From positions 2,385,487-2,449,486 of the forward strand of contig JAJEKV010000049.1 in assembly GCA_021234155.1 (NCBI GenBank): a stretch of DNA of 64,000 bases, given 5' to 3'. The stretch is from Isoetes taiwanensis. Its lineage: Eukaryota; Streptophyta; Lycopodiopsida; Isoetales; Isoetaceae. A model generated the notes under the pieces. The model was given only the letters and a program-made list of their open reading frames with translations. It made no database searches and was not told the origin of the DNA. Each line of letters starts with the position of its first letter. Positions within the stretch are counted from its first letter, which is position 1. This document shows positions 1 through 10,509 of the stretch, in pieces. Made by a program: the position numbers and the translations under genes.

Positions 1-111
1 GAGATGCCTCAACGCAATGTGACGTCGTGGAATACCATGATTATGGGTTATTTAAAGCAAGGAAACTCTTCATCATCTTGTTGGGTCTGTTGCGATCATC
101 CATATGGGGGG
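1..111 (+). pseudogene. PPR protein fragment
   Basis: Reading from base 1, the frame gives EMPQRNVTSWNTMIMGYL, which matches the start of a plant pentatricopeptide repeat (the usual wording is MP.RNVVSWN.MI.GY). Such repeats bind organelle RNA base by base. Only about 20 residues fit. The frame then drifts into Ser- and Cys-rich sequence and ends at TGA near base 129. No further repeats are visible downstream. The gene may continue to the left of the window, so this could be the broken end of a larger PPR gene or an isolated relic. The family call rests on one motif. Confidence 0.6.
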
Positions 112-283
112 TATGGAGCGGACTACTGAATAGGGGCATTGGGTCTATCTCAGGGGATATTTCTCAAGGCAAACTCGAATTGAGCTCAGACCTTACCTCA
201 TCCTCAATCTTTTTCTCACTTGTATCCTCCTTTTCTTCACTTCCTCACTCAATGGCCTTTGGAAACTAAAAACAGTAGCAACT

Positions 284-750
284 CTAGACAGACAGACCCC
301 TAGGGTACATGAAGTCCCTTAGTCTGGCAGCATTAACTTCAAAAGTAGCATCAACCTTCTTCCTGCTCTTCCTTTCTGCCCTATTCTGTTGTGCCCTTTT
401 GGCAGCCTCTTCCCTTTCAGCCTTCCTTCGGGCCCGAGCTACAAATTGCTCTTTCTTCTGCTTCCAGCCTCAGCCCTTCTAGCCTTTTCAGCTACAAAGG
501 CTTGACAAAAACCATCACTTGATATGTGCACTCTCCCTCCTAGATCTGGCGCAAATCCTCTCTTCTTGCCCTTTTTATCGCAGATGGGCGCTCTAGTGAA
601 TTCCCAGCCATTAGATAGGGGAATATTCTCAGGGATATGCCCTCTAGTGCGATCCCATGCGTACACGTCATTGCGGAATGGGGTCAAACGCTGATGTGGC
701 TCTATTTTCAAGGGCCCGTTGACATCCATTGCCAAGAATTTCGATGTCAT
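284..750 (-). pseudogene. Charged hypothetical ORF, frameshifted
   Basis: Not recognised. An ATG at 750 opens a 103-residue frame rich in Arg, Lys and Glu (it contains GKKRGFAPDLGGRVHISSDG and QAFVAEKARRAE). Near base 470 a neighbouring frame takes over with the same composition (GWKQKKEQFVARARRKAERE, later RLRDFMYPRG) and runs to a stop at 284-286. One single-base change would join the two parts into about 155 residues. The long Ala/Arg/Glu/Lys stretch predicts a helical or coiled-coil tail. This could be a piece of a transposon structural protein or of a host gene. No function is claimed. Confidence 0.4.
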
Positions 751-759
751 TTGACTTCA

Positions 760-2160
760 ACATAGCAACTGCCACTATTGGATGCACTAAACCAGGAGCG
801 GATGAAGCTTCTCAAACAGTATTCAATGAGGTTTGTCCCACAAGCTTCCCTGCAACACTAGCGCCACATCCCAACAGTTTAAGCTTGTTGATCACCTGCA
901 AAGAGTAAAGACAAGCAAACCAGAGGATTTGAACCCCCTACCAATCCATTTCCCCATCATTTCTTTAACTTGGATGCCTTCTCATGCAGATTGCCTAAGT
1001 TTCTTTCATTCAGATTACATACCCAACTTATGCTCAGCTAGCAACGAAGAGGAGCAAGGAGCAAAGACATCTCTGTCCACCAGCGAATAGAAAATGAATT
1101 AAAGAACACAACCTGTGGAGCACAGCCATACCATTGCAGCAGCAGATATTTCTGCATGGGCCCCAAATTAGAAGACAGAAATATCCATGGCTCTTAAAAT
1201 AGAGAAGAGTGCAAGACAAGCTTCCTGTGTGTGGCACCACATACCTGAGGCAGGCGTTGACAGCAAGCAAAGAAGCCTGAAGCAGAAGTGGAACTGAAAT
1301 GAGGACACATACTGGGGGATTCGAACCCCCTGCGCAGTGCGCAGCTCCAAGCAAGTTGTCCGCCCTTAAAGGGCAAAGGACTATTTCCCATGCACATGCT
1401 AATGAAAATAAACAAATACAGCTCTGTATTTCATTTCTTACCCATCTAATCGACATGCTTATGCATTATCTTTGAATACCAGTTATGTGGTGCAAGAATC
1501 AATAAAGGTCAGCATAAATGAGTCATGCAAATTCGTCTCCTATTCTGCTCATCCATACCACAGCATGATTTGCCTTGTTCCTACTCATAGCATGAAGACG
1601 AATTTCACCCATTTGCATATCCTGTACAATTTACATTCTCATAAAAGACAGAAGGAAGTTTCTACACTTCCACCAAAAACACATACTGCCACAACAATAA
1701 CCTGCTCCAGAACTAATCTACGAACTGTGGTTCTCCATAAGCCGATTGAAAAGGATAGACGACATAGAAAAGAACGGCAAGCTACACATTCCCAATTGTT
1801 GTGCTTGAACAAAGCTAGCAGCAAATAATTTGAAGGTTCGGCCACGGCCTGCATCTGCCCTAGCCACATCTGCCATGGCCGCACTCTGTGTGCAAGCAAT
1901 GAAACGAACAACAGAAAGAGAAGGTAAACTCGTCGCCATAGCCGCACATGCAGCCGCTTTTCCTTTGCCCTTTCTTTAGGGCTGATAACATACCCGTTAT
2001 CAACCCTCCTTTCACCTTCTAAAATCAGCCCAATGGTCGACCCTAAAAAGGAAAAAAAGCTTCCCTAAATAAAGGAGTTTCAAAGATTCCCTTTTGCCCT
2101 TTTTTCATACTTCTTTTTATACAATACAACCCTTAAACCATGTAAACCTTATGTCATAAA
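760..2160. other. No gene seen; tRNA-like B-box relics
   Basis: Only short overlapping frames are present, with no recognisable domain. Two Pol III B-box-like sequences occur on the minus strand, near 921-948 and 1314-1335, and may be relics of tRNA-derived SINEs. The rest is moderately AT-rich and unassigned. Confidence 0.5.
1311..1380 (-). repeat. tRNA-derived SINE-like relic
   Basis: On the minus strand the sequence has a perfect T-arm-like stem, GGGGGTTCGAATCCCCC, which includes the Pol III B box GGTTCGAATCC. It is preceded by a CTGCGC-ACT-GCGCAG hairpin. The layout recalls the tRNA-like head of plant SINEs rather than a working tRNA, because a proper acceptor stem and anticodon arm cannot be folded. 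No A-tail or target duplication was found. Confidence 0.35.
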
Positions 2161-2169
2161 ACTACGCTT

Positions 2170-2481
2170 TCATGAACTAGCAAACCATATGCCCCCTAAT
2201 GCCTGAGGGGGTACTTGCAAGCATGTTTGAGATACACCAGCCTGTGTGCGCTGCAACTGGGAGGCAAGTACACCATGTGCACCTATGTGCTCGTCTCCAA
2301 TTGCACGTGTGTGCTGCATATTCCTTGGCTGTGGTGTTTGCTCAACATTTTGGATGTGTGCTAGTTGTGCTTCCCATATTTGTTGCACATCCTCCATGTT
2401 GAGCCCTTCCAATTCATCTTCTTCGTCCTCTTCATGGTGGCCTTCTTCACCCTCCTCCACTGTTGTTGTAATCTTCTCCAT
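2170..2481 (-). CDS. Acidic hypothetical ORF
   Basis: Not recognised. A 103-residue frame starts MEKITTTVEEGEEGHHEED and continues with a run of Glu and Asp, then a Gln-rich part, and stops at 2170. The acidic N-terminus is low-complexity and could be a chance frame through GAA/GAG-rich DNA. The overlapping minus frame at 2361-2606 is basic. No promoter, intron or homolog is visible, so this is listed only as a possible small or broken gene. Confidence 0.2.
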   Translation of the reverse strand: MEKITTTVEEGEEGHHEEDEEDELEGLNMEDVQQIWEAQLAHIQNVEQTPQPRNMQHTRAIGDEHIGAHGVLASQLQRTQAGVSQTCLQVPPQALGGIWFASS

Positions 2482-2609
2482 AGGCGCCCTCCCAAACCTT
2501 GAACTCTCTTGGCCCGACTTAACCCTTTCAGAATTGAAGAGTCAAATGCTCGTTGCACTAAACCCTGCCTTGATGTTGTGTATATGCTGATGGAAGGACT
2601 TATCAATAA

Positions 2610-4075
2610 CTCTAAAATTGAAAAATGCGTCTAATATCTATATTTTATTTGTCAAGGCATGGAATCCAAACCCAATAAGGTTTAAAAGTTGTGGAAGCCG
2701 TATTTTATAACGTAATATTTGTAATGGTTCTAGGTAGATATTCATAAGTCTAGACATATAATGTTGATGGTGGACTGTGGAATCTGATTTTGTGAGAAGA
2801 CTGATGAATCGAGTTTATAAGGGAGGAGGCTTTACCCCAAATGTCAATTTGGAGCTAGCATGTTGGCATTGGAGCGAGGAGGTCGGCATGGGCCAGATTT
2901 GTATGGGAGCTCCAGATTGAGGTATGATATAGGTCTGGCTCTGCCAGTGGCTATCAATTTTAGGGTTCGTGAATGAAAGGGTCCAACTCCACATATGCAC
3001 AAAGCTTTGCTAGTTTGCACTATAAATCCAACTCCACATATCCAAAACATTTGCACCATAAAATCCAACTCCACAGATCCAAAACAGTGTTGCTAATTTG
3101 CACCACAAACACAAATGATAGAGGCAAATCCATCCTTTATTACCACACCTTCTTGTTTATGGACAAGTTAATCATATTTGTTAAGCAAGAAAAAGATGAG
3201 CCCAAGCCATTTTAATATGTTATTTCTATTGCATAATACATATGCCCATATGAAGTAAGAAACATGGAATATAACATCTCTACTAAGAGGAGAATAAAAC
3301 AACATACTCCCCTAGGTTCAGGCATGGCTGCTCCAAAGCTCCATTGCAATAAACCTAAACAATATATGATATGCTGCCAGAATGAGTGCTTATAAAAATT
3401 TAAAACTTGAAAAGGTTTCAGTGCTTACTATGTAACGCCAGATTTGCTCAAGCTTCCAGCAAAGGATTAGAAGACTTAGATGGCAAAGCTTAAAAATAAG
3501 CGTCAGAATGTGCCTTTTTGTAACTCAGATGCATCAAAATGTTTCAAGACGCTCTGATGCATTTCAAACCAAGAGTCGCCCTAAGCCTGAGCAACCGAAC
3601 CATCTCTCATTTTAAGTTTTGAGAACAAACCATGCTTGCAGCAGCTCTGATGGGGATGCCATAAACCCAGCCAAGCTTAGGATCGGTAGAGGCGGCGAGA
3701 ATATCTTGCCTTAAGAACACCAAAAAAAAAGGAAAAAAAAAAAACCCAGCCTAGGACATGCATCAGCCTCAGTCAATCCATCAGTTGTATTATCAATCCA
3801 AGAACTTGAATTTGCATCCAAATTTGGTACCTATTGTCTGTTAGCCTCTTTTCCTTTTGAAGTCTTGGGATATTGTATAAATAATACTGTTAGTTAATGA
3901 AATACATTCGAACATACAAGCCTTAGTATTTTTGTAAACCAATGTCTCAACCTAGAATAGTATTATACAACCCATGATCTAGTTTTCTGTATATGCATAT
4001 TCAACTAGTGATTATTTTAAGTAGGGCTAAGCATATCCAAGTGTTAATACAGTCTTATATATTTTGAATAAGATA
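2610..4075. other. Gene-free AT-rich interval with short tandem repeat
   Basis: No coding signal was seen. At about 2983-3080 a short unit built around AACTCCACATATCC and TTTGCACCAT.AA occurs three times in degenerate form. A long A run lies at 3722-3745. The interval ends at the simple-repeat tail of a LINE 3' end. Confidence 0.5.
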
Positions 4076-4480
4076 AGACAAGATAAGATAAATTTTTACG
4101 TCCACGGGAACCCAACGGGTTTCGGGACGGCACATGCAAGGGCAACAACCCATCTAAAACCTGGGGACTAGGCCCCATCACCAAACACAATAACCAAATA
4201 TTAAAAGGCTACCAAGAATAAGATAAGATAATGCTAATGCTAGTAGTAAATTTATGCTTCTAAAATTATCTAGACATAGCCAGTCCAAGGATTGGAAGGC
4301 CATTGATCTAGAATAATTGCTGCGCCTCCCCTGTACACTGCCCATTTCTTTTGCAGGCGGGCTGCCCTCACCTTGCAAAGCTCCTCCTTACGGTTACACA
4401 ATTGAAGAGGAGAGAGGTCCTCCTGTACTGAGAAACTAGTCCCTCTGAGATGGTTTCCATGCTGAAGAACATGTAAGGCA
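4075..4480 (-). mobile_element. LINE-like 3' end
   Basis: Read on the minus strand, an open frame from about 4480 to 4270 (it contains ELCKVRAARLQKKWAVYRGG and ends WTGYV then stop) is followed by a short untranslated tail. The tail ends ...GCCGTCCCGAAACCC, then CCGTGGACGTAAAAATTT, then a TTATC simple repeat at 4070-4095. The closing block resembles the 3' end of the LINE at 48.1 kb (CGTGGACGTTAAAAT followed by TTCC repeats). A shared 3' end with a simple-repeat tail is typical of a LINE family. The element is 5'-truncated near 4480. The coding part carries no clear domain, so the family call rests on the tail. Confidence 0.5.
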
Positions 4481-5390
4481 AGTCTTTATGACAAAGAGAT
4501 AAAATTCTTTATCCTACTTTTTAGTATATTTCATAGATCAGAATCAAAGTATGTGGAAGGAAAGAATGCACACATATATAACTTGAATTTATGTAATGTT
4601 ACTCTATAGTTCACAGCCACATCGCTTATAGTTTTGTAACCAAAAAATATTCCATTGAGCCTATTTTTCATTCCATAATGCTTATGATGTATCAAGCATA
4701 AAACTACTTATTTTGGACTTTATATCATAATAAGCAAATTACCTGATGGTATATTATTGAAAAACTTAGATAATATTTCTGTAGTATTTCAAGAAATAGC
4801 TGAACAATTCTAGCATATGAGAAATTACTGTATTATGTAAAGATCTAGCAGAATATCACATGCTCTTAAGGTATATTGCTTAAAAAGCAAAAATAACATT
4901 TATCACTAGATACACGTGGGTTTTTTTTTTATAAAAAAAAAAAAAACCCTAAAAACTAGAAAAATGTCACCACTTTTACATCTCTTGTAACTTCTTGATT
5001 TGCTCGTCGTGATTTTTATAGTGTAAGTGTCTTCCCAACTCCAGAAATACCAAAATCTTCCAGCATACAGTAACAAAACGATGACAAAGGTGGGAGAAGC
5101 TCATTACCTGCAGTCAATCAGCATGACATTAGCATGTTTATGGTAATGCATGAAGGGCCAAAGGTACAGCGAGGCTTCTTGGTTTTTCACCTTTCAGCCC
5201 TTGTAACCTTTTGCCATGTAGAAAATAAGGTAACTAAAGTTGATCGTTCAATAGCCATAAAACTAATATGAAAATAAAACAGTAGAGAGTAAGTTGAATA
5301 CTGAAACCTTTTGTGTGAATATTGTTTGTGCAATAAATCAGAAGCTAGCATATAGGCCAGCATATGATCATTCTTTATTCTGGAAAGACT
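4480..5390. other. No gene seen
   Basis: AT-rich sequence with homopolymer A and T runs (for example 4920-4945). No coding frame, RNA gene or repeat could be supported. Confidence 0.5.
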
Positions 5391-5391
5391 T

Positions 5392-6904
5392 TTATGTTGC
5401 TATAAAGCAGAAGCAATACTTGATTGTCCTCTTGTTCAGAATAAAGGTCATCCTCCTGTTTGTCTCAGGGATGGAGAGTTCAGCCTCTGCTTCTTTGTAT
5501 GAAGTCTTAGTGTTTTGCTTACCATAACTAGCATTGAATTTCTTACTACCAGAATCAGTCTTGGCATCATTGTAGAACCGTTTCTGCCCATTTCCATTCT
5601 TGGGATCAGCCACGAATTCCTGATATTCTAAATCGACAAGCATGCAAGGAACTCAGCTTCTTTCATCTCTCAAGACTTCATCTTCTGAGTTAGATGAGTA
5701 TGAATCTCAGTCTGAGTCCATGTTCACCATTTGAACTGAAGCAAGAATTGCCCGGGTGCAAGTCCATGTGTAAATGGTGCTCTTTATGAAGTTTAAGCAA
5801 GCTGCTTAAAAACGACATATTAGTTAGATCACCCACTCTTTGAGCAACATATAACTCTTGCTTCCTCCGTTGCTCAAGCTTATGGACGTCGACCTCGACA
5901 CTAGGCTTATACCCTAATCTCTTAAATGCATGCCTGGCAAACTCATTATCTCCATGATGCACAAAAAGAGATGCACAAGACCCCCCATTCCAGTAAGGAA
6001 ATATCAACCCTGTTCTTTCCAACTCAGTTGTACGACCAATGCAGCGTATGATAGAGCCATGTCTAACCTGCATTTGCGACTTTCTCATGTTTTTCGTCAT
6101 GGCTTTTACTATCATATCAGGCCTCGCCATACCTAACCGCACATCATCATTCTGAAATTTAACACAATAGGGTTCGTCTTTAAGAAAACTAGAACCCAAG
6201 ATATTGCATTTGAACACCGTTTTATATGTTCCTGAACCAATTCTGGTCCTGTTGATTATTTGAGAGGAATCCACCATTGCAAACCATATAGTCTTGGCAT
6301 CTGCCCTTTTTCTTGTTTCCCACTCTTTATCAGTCTCACCAGGATGCTTGGCTCTAATAGTCTGTGCCAACACTTTCTTAACTAGGTGGGGGGGTTGATG
6401 GGTTTCCTTTCTAAGCTTTCGATTCGTCCAAGCTGTATTCCATTCCACAGCCTTAGCTTTTAGAGACTCTCTCAAGCGCGGACTAGTTAAAGTTGCCACC
6501 GCATGAATCATATTTCCAGTTGTACGGGATACATTGTCATCTATCCAAGCATACCTTTCAGAATCAATCTTTCCAGGTTCTAGGTCTATCATTCGAGGCC
6601 CAAAAGCTCTCTCAGCATCTCTCATGAGAGTTGAGTGGAAGTCTAGCCATCCTTCATCTGTTGTAGTAATCAATTCTAACTCAGATGGGGCGGCGGCACA
6701 TATTCGCTCACAGAGCCAATTCATCAAAGCGGGTCTTAAGGAAGACCATGGTTGTTGGGGTCTTGATCTTTTCCTCTGCGTCTGAGTAGAGGACTCGGCC
6801 TCTGGGTTCATGTGAGGCTCTGCTTCTAGCCTAGGTTCTTCTTTAGGGCTCATGTGAGGCTCTACTGCTTCTAGTCTAAGTCCGTCTAACTCTTGTGGAT
6901 TCAT
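5392..6904 (-). pseudogene. Kinase-like protein gene, broken after catalytic loop
   Basis: The ATG at 6904 opens 404 residues. About 55 residues of repeated ME/PHM..E acidic sequence are followed by a region I do not recognise, then a kinase-like half: glycine loop IGSGTYKTVFK (about residue 222), a VKF in the position of the ATP-binding lysine (about 247), and catalytic loop HLHMDLHPGN (about 380). HxDLHPGN is the form seen in atypical kinases such as the ABC1 and aminoglycoside-phosphotransferase groups. Right after HPGN the frame is lost and stops at 5690. One frame over, the sequence reads IL, the usual continuation, then passes two stops to LVDLEYQEF, which sits where the metal-binding Asp is expected. 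That frame runs to 5392. I infer a once complete atypical kinase, now a pseudogene. An intron is the alternative explanation. Confidence 0.6.
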
Positions 6905-7980
6905 AGCAGCTTTAGAAGAAACTGTGTATAGCTAGCGATATGCCGACAGTAGCAAAGCAGCAACAATACCTAAAAGTCTGACGAAAAAAAAAAACCCTAC
7001 TTTAGTGAGTGTCAATAAGCCGTGAAATAGTTCATTAAGATTCTAGTAAACTACTGAGTTTCAAGTTTGACGGTTATAGGCACCCTACTGAGTTTCAAGT
7101 TGACGGTTATAGGCACTCTATGGTTAATCTACTGAGTTTGACGGTTCACGGTTATATGAAATGCATTTTTCTCATTCTCTTCAACAAGTTTAACTTATGA
7201 TCTGACCCAGCTTGAGGAAACTCCCTCATAGAGGTTGGCGGCACTCAACTGAACATATTGCATAAGACCACCTGGCAAACTCACAAATATTTAATGAAAT
7301 ATACGCCAATCCCTATATTAGTGTTGGACTTTCGTCAACAACACCGTCAGAAAATAGGATATATCTCATTAAATATCCTCCTGACCTTCCATAAGAGTAC
7401 AACACCCACCTTTCGGGACCGCGTGACCGAAGCCAACAAGCGGCACCAGGAGAGGGCTATACACCTCAATGGAAGGTTGACCCTAGCAATCCTCGACATC
7501 AGCAATGACACCCACCCTCGGCATGGCACAATTTAATGTGGCACACCAGGCGAGGATCACTGCCTCAGCCAAAGATCACTGCCGAAACTCTAAAACCTAA
7601 TCTCTCTTAATCAACTCCCTAACTGCTACTGTTGTCGATAAAAAGGGTAGGCAACCAAATTTCAATTCTTATTTTTTTCTTTTGTTTTTGTTTTATTGTT
7701 TTTTTCCTTCTCATTATTTTATTATTTCTGTTTTATGGTTTTTTTTTTCTCTTTTTTTTGTTCTCTACGAAAATCAGTCTGGATTCGTCCATAGAACAAG
7801 ATGCTCACCATCATCACGTCCCTCGATGGAGGGGCTAGACCTACAATAAAAGAAACAACAAAAAACTAACTAAGTTTGCCTAGAAAACTAAGAAAAAGGG
7901 CACAGGTTGTGGAGAAGGGCACAGAAGGTTTACCTTGTTCTGCACAAAAAAATTGAAACATCGCCTCGTTATATATAAAA
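6905..7980. other. Short direct repeats and T-rich tract, no gene
   Basis: At 7042-7145 the phrase CTACTGAGTTTCAAG(T)TTGACGGTTATAGGCAC occurs two and a half times in tandem. A plus frame at 7258-7536 (92 residues) has no recognisable domain. A strongly T-rich tract lies at 7665-7765. Confidence 0.5.
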
Positions 7981-7984
7981 AAAA

Positions 7985-8366
7985 TTTTGCGTGGCGAAAA
8001 CTCTTGTTTAAACTTTACGCGAAAACATTTCGGCGTAAAAGCGAAAACCTTCAAACGACTTTACGCCTTGAACCAAAAAGTTTTCAAAGTTTAAACCTTC
8101 AGGTTCGCTTATGCGAAAACTTTTTCGCGTAAGCAAAACAGAAGGTTCGATTATGCGAAAACTTTTTCGCATAAGAAAAACAGAAGGTTTCGCTTACGCG
8201 AAACCTGGGAAGACTTTCGCGTAAGCGAAAATTAAGATTTCGCGAAATTTTTTTTTCCAGCCGGCAGGTTAAAAATACAAAAAAATACGTATTTAACCTA
8301 AAAATACGTATTTTTGGACTTTATACATCTGGAAAAATAATTTCGTACGTACAGAACCTATCCCTG
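7985..8366 (-). mobile_element. hAT-like terminus with palindrome array
   Basis: At least eight copies or half-copies of a 14-16-bp palindrome (TTCGCTTACGCGAA and its complement) lie between 7988 and 8240. They are followed by ACGTATTT repeats, and the block ends at 8366. Read on the minus strand the terminus is CAGGGATAGGTTC. CAGGG or TAGGG ends with nearby clustered short repeats are typical of hAT transposons, where the repeats bind transposase. The same layout occurs at 28.99-29.36 kb next to a BED-finger gene. The opposite terminus was not found, so the extent is unknown. Confidence 0.5.
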
Positions 8367-8391
8367 CATGTTTCATACCCCATAATCTAGA

Positions 8392-9824
8392 TGAACCCCC
8401 CGGGCTTCTTCTACGATGCTCCCATCGTATCAAAAGGCGGAGTTCATCCCCCTGATAGCCAAACTAACAGAGCCATCCAATCCTTGACAATGGATGGGTC
8501 ATTTGCCCCCTCTTCCCCCGGGACCGTCCTAGCACATGACATCAATATATCAATAGAGTCACCTCGAAGGGTGGCTACGTCATAATATACATGTAATAGC
8601 ACATCAATAACATCATCATCACAAGGGGGATCATACCCAATGGCTCGGACTCTAGGGTATGGACTGACGGCTTGGGTTTCCAGAAATCATTGCAGACGGA
8701 ATTCATAGGAATGGATTGGGCGGGCATAGAAACATGGCTGTTGGGTAGTCCACTCCATCTACCCCTCCCATGCACACTTTGCAGAGTAGGTTGAAGAGTC
8801 TTGGCCTGCCGGGTGTGTGCATCTCCCCAGTCCCGATGAGGCAGGAGGAGAGTCTCCTCCCCTCCAGAGGCATGCATGCCCACCACAGGCGGCTAAAGGG
8901 CCACTGCCCATAGTCGACTTGAACCTCATTGAAGGTGACGCATCACCCAAGAGGTGTCGAGCTCATGCCTTGCCCACACGCAGTGGCAAACCATTAAGCC
9001 TAGCCTGCTTAGATCCCTAGTAGGCTTTACACACCAGAGGGATCAGTCAGTGATGGGACAAGTCCCCCTTGTTCCACCAGTCTAGCCCCGCCACCCACAA
9101 CCAGGCGGGCTCTTGTACACGGGCCGCATTAATTGGGAATTAATGAGGTTATCTAGGATGTTTCAGGGTCTCTACCCCCCTTCCCACATACACAGGAGAG
9201 CATAGAATGGAACGTCATCATCACCAAGAATTGGAATACTGAATAAGATCTAATCTATCTTACCTAAACATACATGGTTAGGTTCTTTCGTTACGGCTGG
9301 TGATCTTAGGATCTACAAGACTGATATGACTGATCTAACATGCTATCCTAGCTCATTGCCAGGCTAAGAGTCGGCTTTGCACAACATAATTGCAGGTTAC
9401 CTGATCTTTGGCTTGCTCCAGCTCCTCGAATTGCGTCCATGCCTTCATTCTTGCTGAAGACGGCTGCGCCTGAGGAATCTAATGTGCAAAGGCGGCTCAG
9501 CGGGCGTCTGGCAATGCGGAATGGCAGCTTGCCTTGGCCAAAATAGCTCAGGGAAGCCAAAATGCGAAATTGGAAAAGGTTTAGGGTTTCCCCTTTTGTT
9601 CCTTATACATGAACTTTTAGGGTTAGGTTAGAAGGGACCAAATGGGGTATTGCCACTTGGCAAGGGGGTTTAATTGCATATGTTTAATATACATGTGCAA
9701 CATACGAGGTTGCCCCCTAGGCGCAACTCTTTACGACTCTCAAGTACTTGTCCTGGAGACATGTACGTGTGACGTGACAGTATAATATACGTATTCAAAC
9801 CGTATGTTATGCTGGAACGTCACA
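8392..9824 (-). repeat. 3' LTR of chromovirus (LTR-A)
   Basis: About 1.43 kb aligning along its length with LTR-B (17288-18851) and, in opposite orientation, with LTR-E (43759-45281). On the minus strand it begins TGTGACGTTCCAGC at 9824 and ends near TTCA at 8392. The terminal TGTGACG..CGTCACA inverted repeat is kept at the inner end and mutated at the outer end. It lies downstream of the pol ORFs, so it is the 3' LTR of the element at 8.4-13.6 kb. Confidence 0.8.
9601..9607 (-). promoter_or_regulatory. TATA-like box in LTR-A
   Basis: Minus-strand TATAAGG about 220 bases into the LTR. LTR-E has CTATATAAGG at the matching offset (about 240), which suggests this is the Pol II start region of the family. 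Confidence 0.45.
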
Positions 9825-9837
9825 ATCTCCCAACCTT
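9825..9837 (-). other. Polypurine tract of chromovirus
   Basis: The minus strand reads AAGGTTGGGAGAT directly before the 3' LTR (TGTGACG...). This is the usual place for the plus-strand primer of an LTR retrotransposon. LTR-B has the closely similar AAGGTGGGGAGAA. Confidence 0.7.
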
Positions 9838-10509
9838 GAATTGATGCTGTCCTCAGCATCACGCGCCTCCCCACCTTGGAAATCTACATACCCTGTAATA
9901 CATTTGATGCATATAATTTTACAACACAATTACCCCAAGGTAATATTTAAGTTTAATTTTTCATAACACATCCTTGTTCAATATCATACTATAATAAGAT
10001 GATCTTTCACCCTCTTACTTTATCATCAATTATTCATAAAATTTTATGGTTTACACCATTATTATTAACATAGTTCCAAAATTCTCTAATTAAGGTTCCA
10101 TATCATCTCCTTGTAACACATTATGACAAAACATGTGTTGCAAGTTTTCGCAATGCGACCTTCCTGCCGCTAGACTCCCGTATTGGCCTGCACGTCCAAC
10201 ACTATGTCAGTATACATTTAATTATTTTAAAGTTGGTTATTAGGGGACCACCCCTTAATTACAATTTATATGGATGCAAGGCTAATCTCCCGGCATAGGA
10301 AGATTATGTTTCTTCCATCTTGGGCATGGAGACAACGCCCTATCATGCCTAAGATGATCACTCATGCCTACACCTTTAGTTGCCTTTGGCGTGAAGGATG
10401 GCGTCCTTCCCGTAGTAAGCATTGACTAGAGGTGTTTTTCTATCAATGCATGCCTGAATGACCTCTTATCTCGCAAGTTCGTCTACTGCCGTGGGATGAA
10501 GTAGACTTT
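9838..10509 (-). other. Untranslated 3' internal region of chromovirus
   Basis: No ORF. Parts (about 10140-10190 and 10350-10515) match 19310-19690 of the second LTR element, including the phrase GCATTGACTAGAGGTG and GTAGACTTTTTAATCTACCT. This tract between pol and the 3' LTR is therefore a conserved family trait. Confidence 0.6.

Noticed and set aside
1314-1335. Possible functional tRNA gene on the minus strand
   Set aside because: The T arm is perfect, but no 7-bp acceptor stem or proper anticodon arm can be formed; kept only as a SINE-like relic.
1034-1456. 140-codon minus-strand frame rich in Cys and Leu
   Set aside because: It overlaps several other frames, has no domain, and runs across the tRNA-like relic; most likely chance.
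8842-9020. Short frames in LTR-A, -B, -C and -E (for example 8575-8886 and 44506-44940) as genes
   Set aside because: They lie inside noncoding LTRs and are not conserved as frames between copies.
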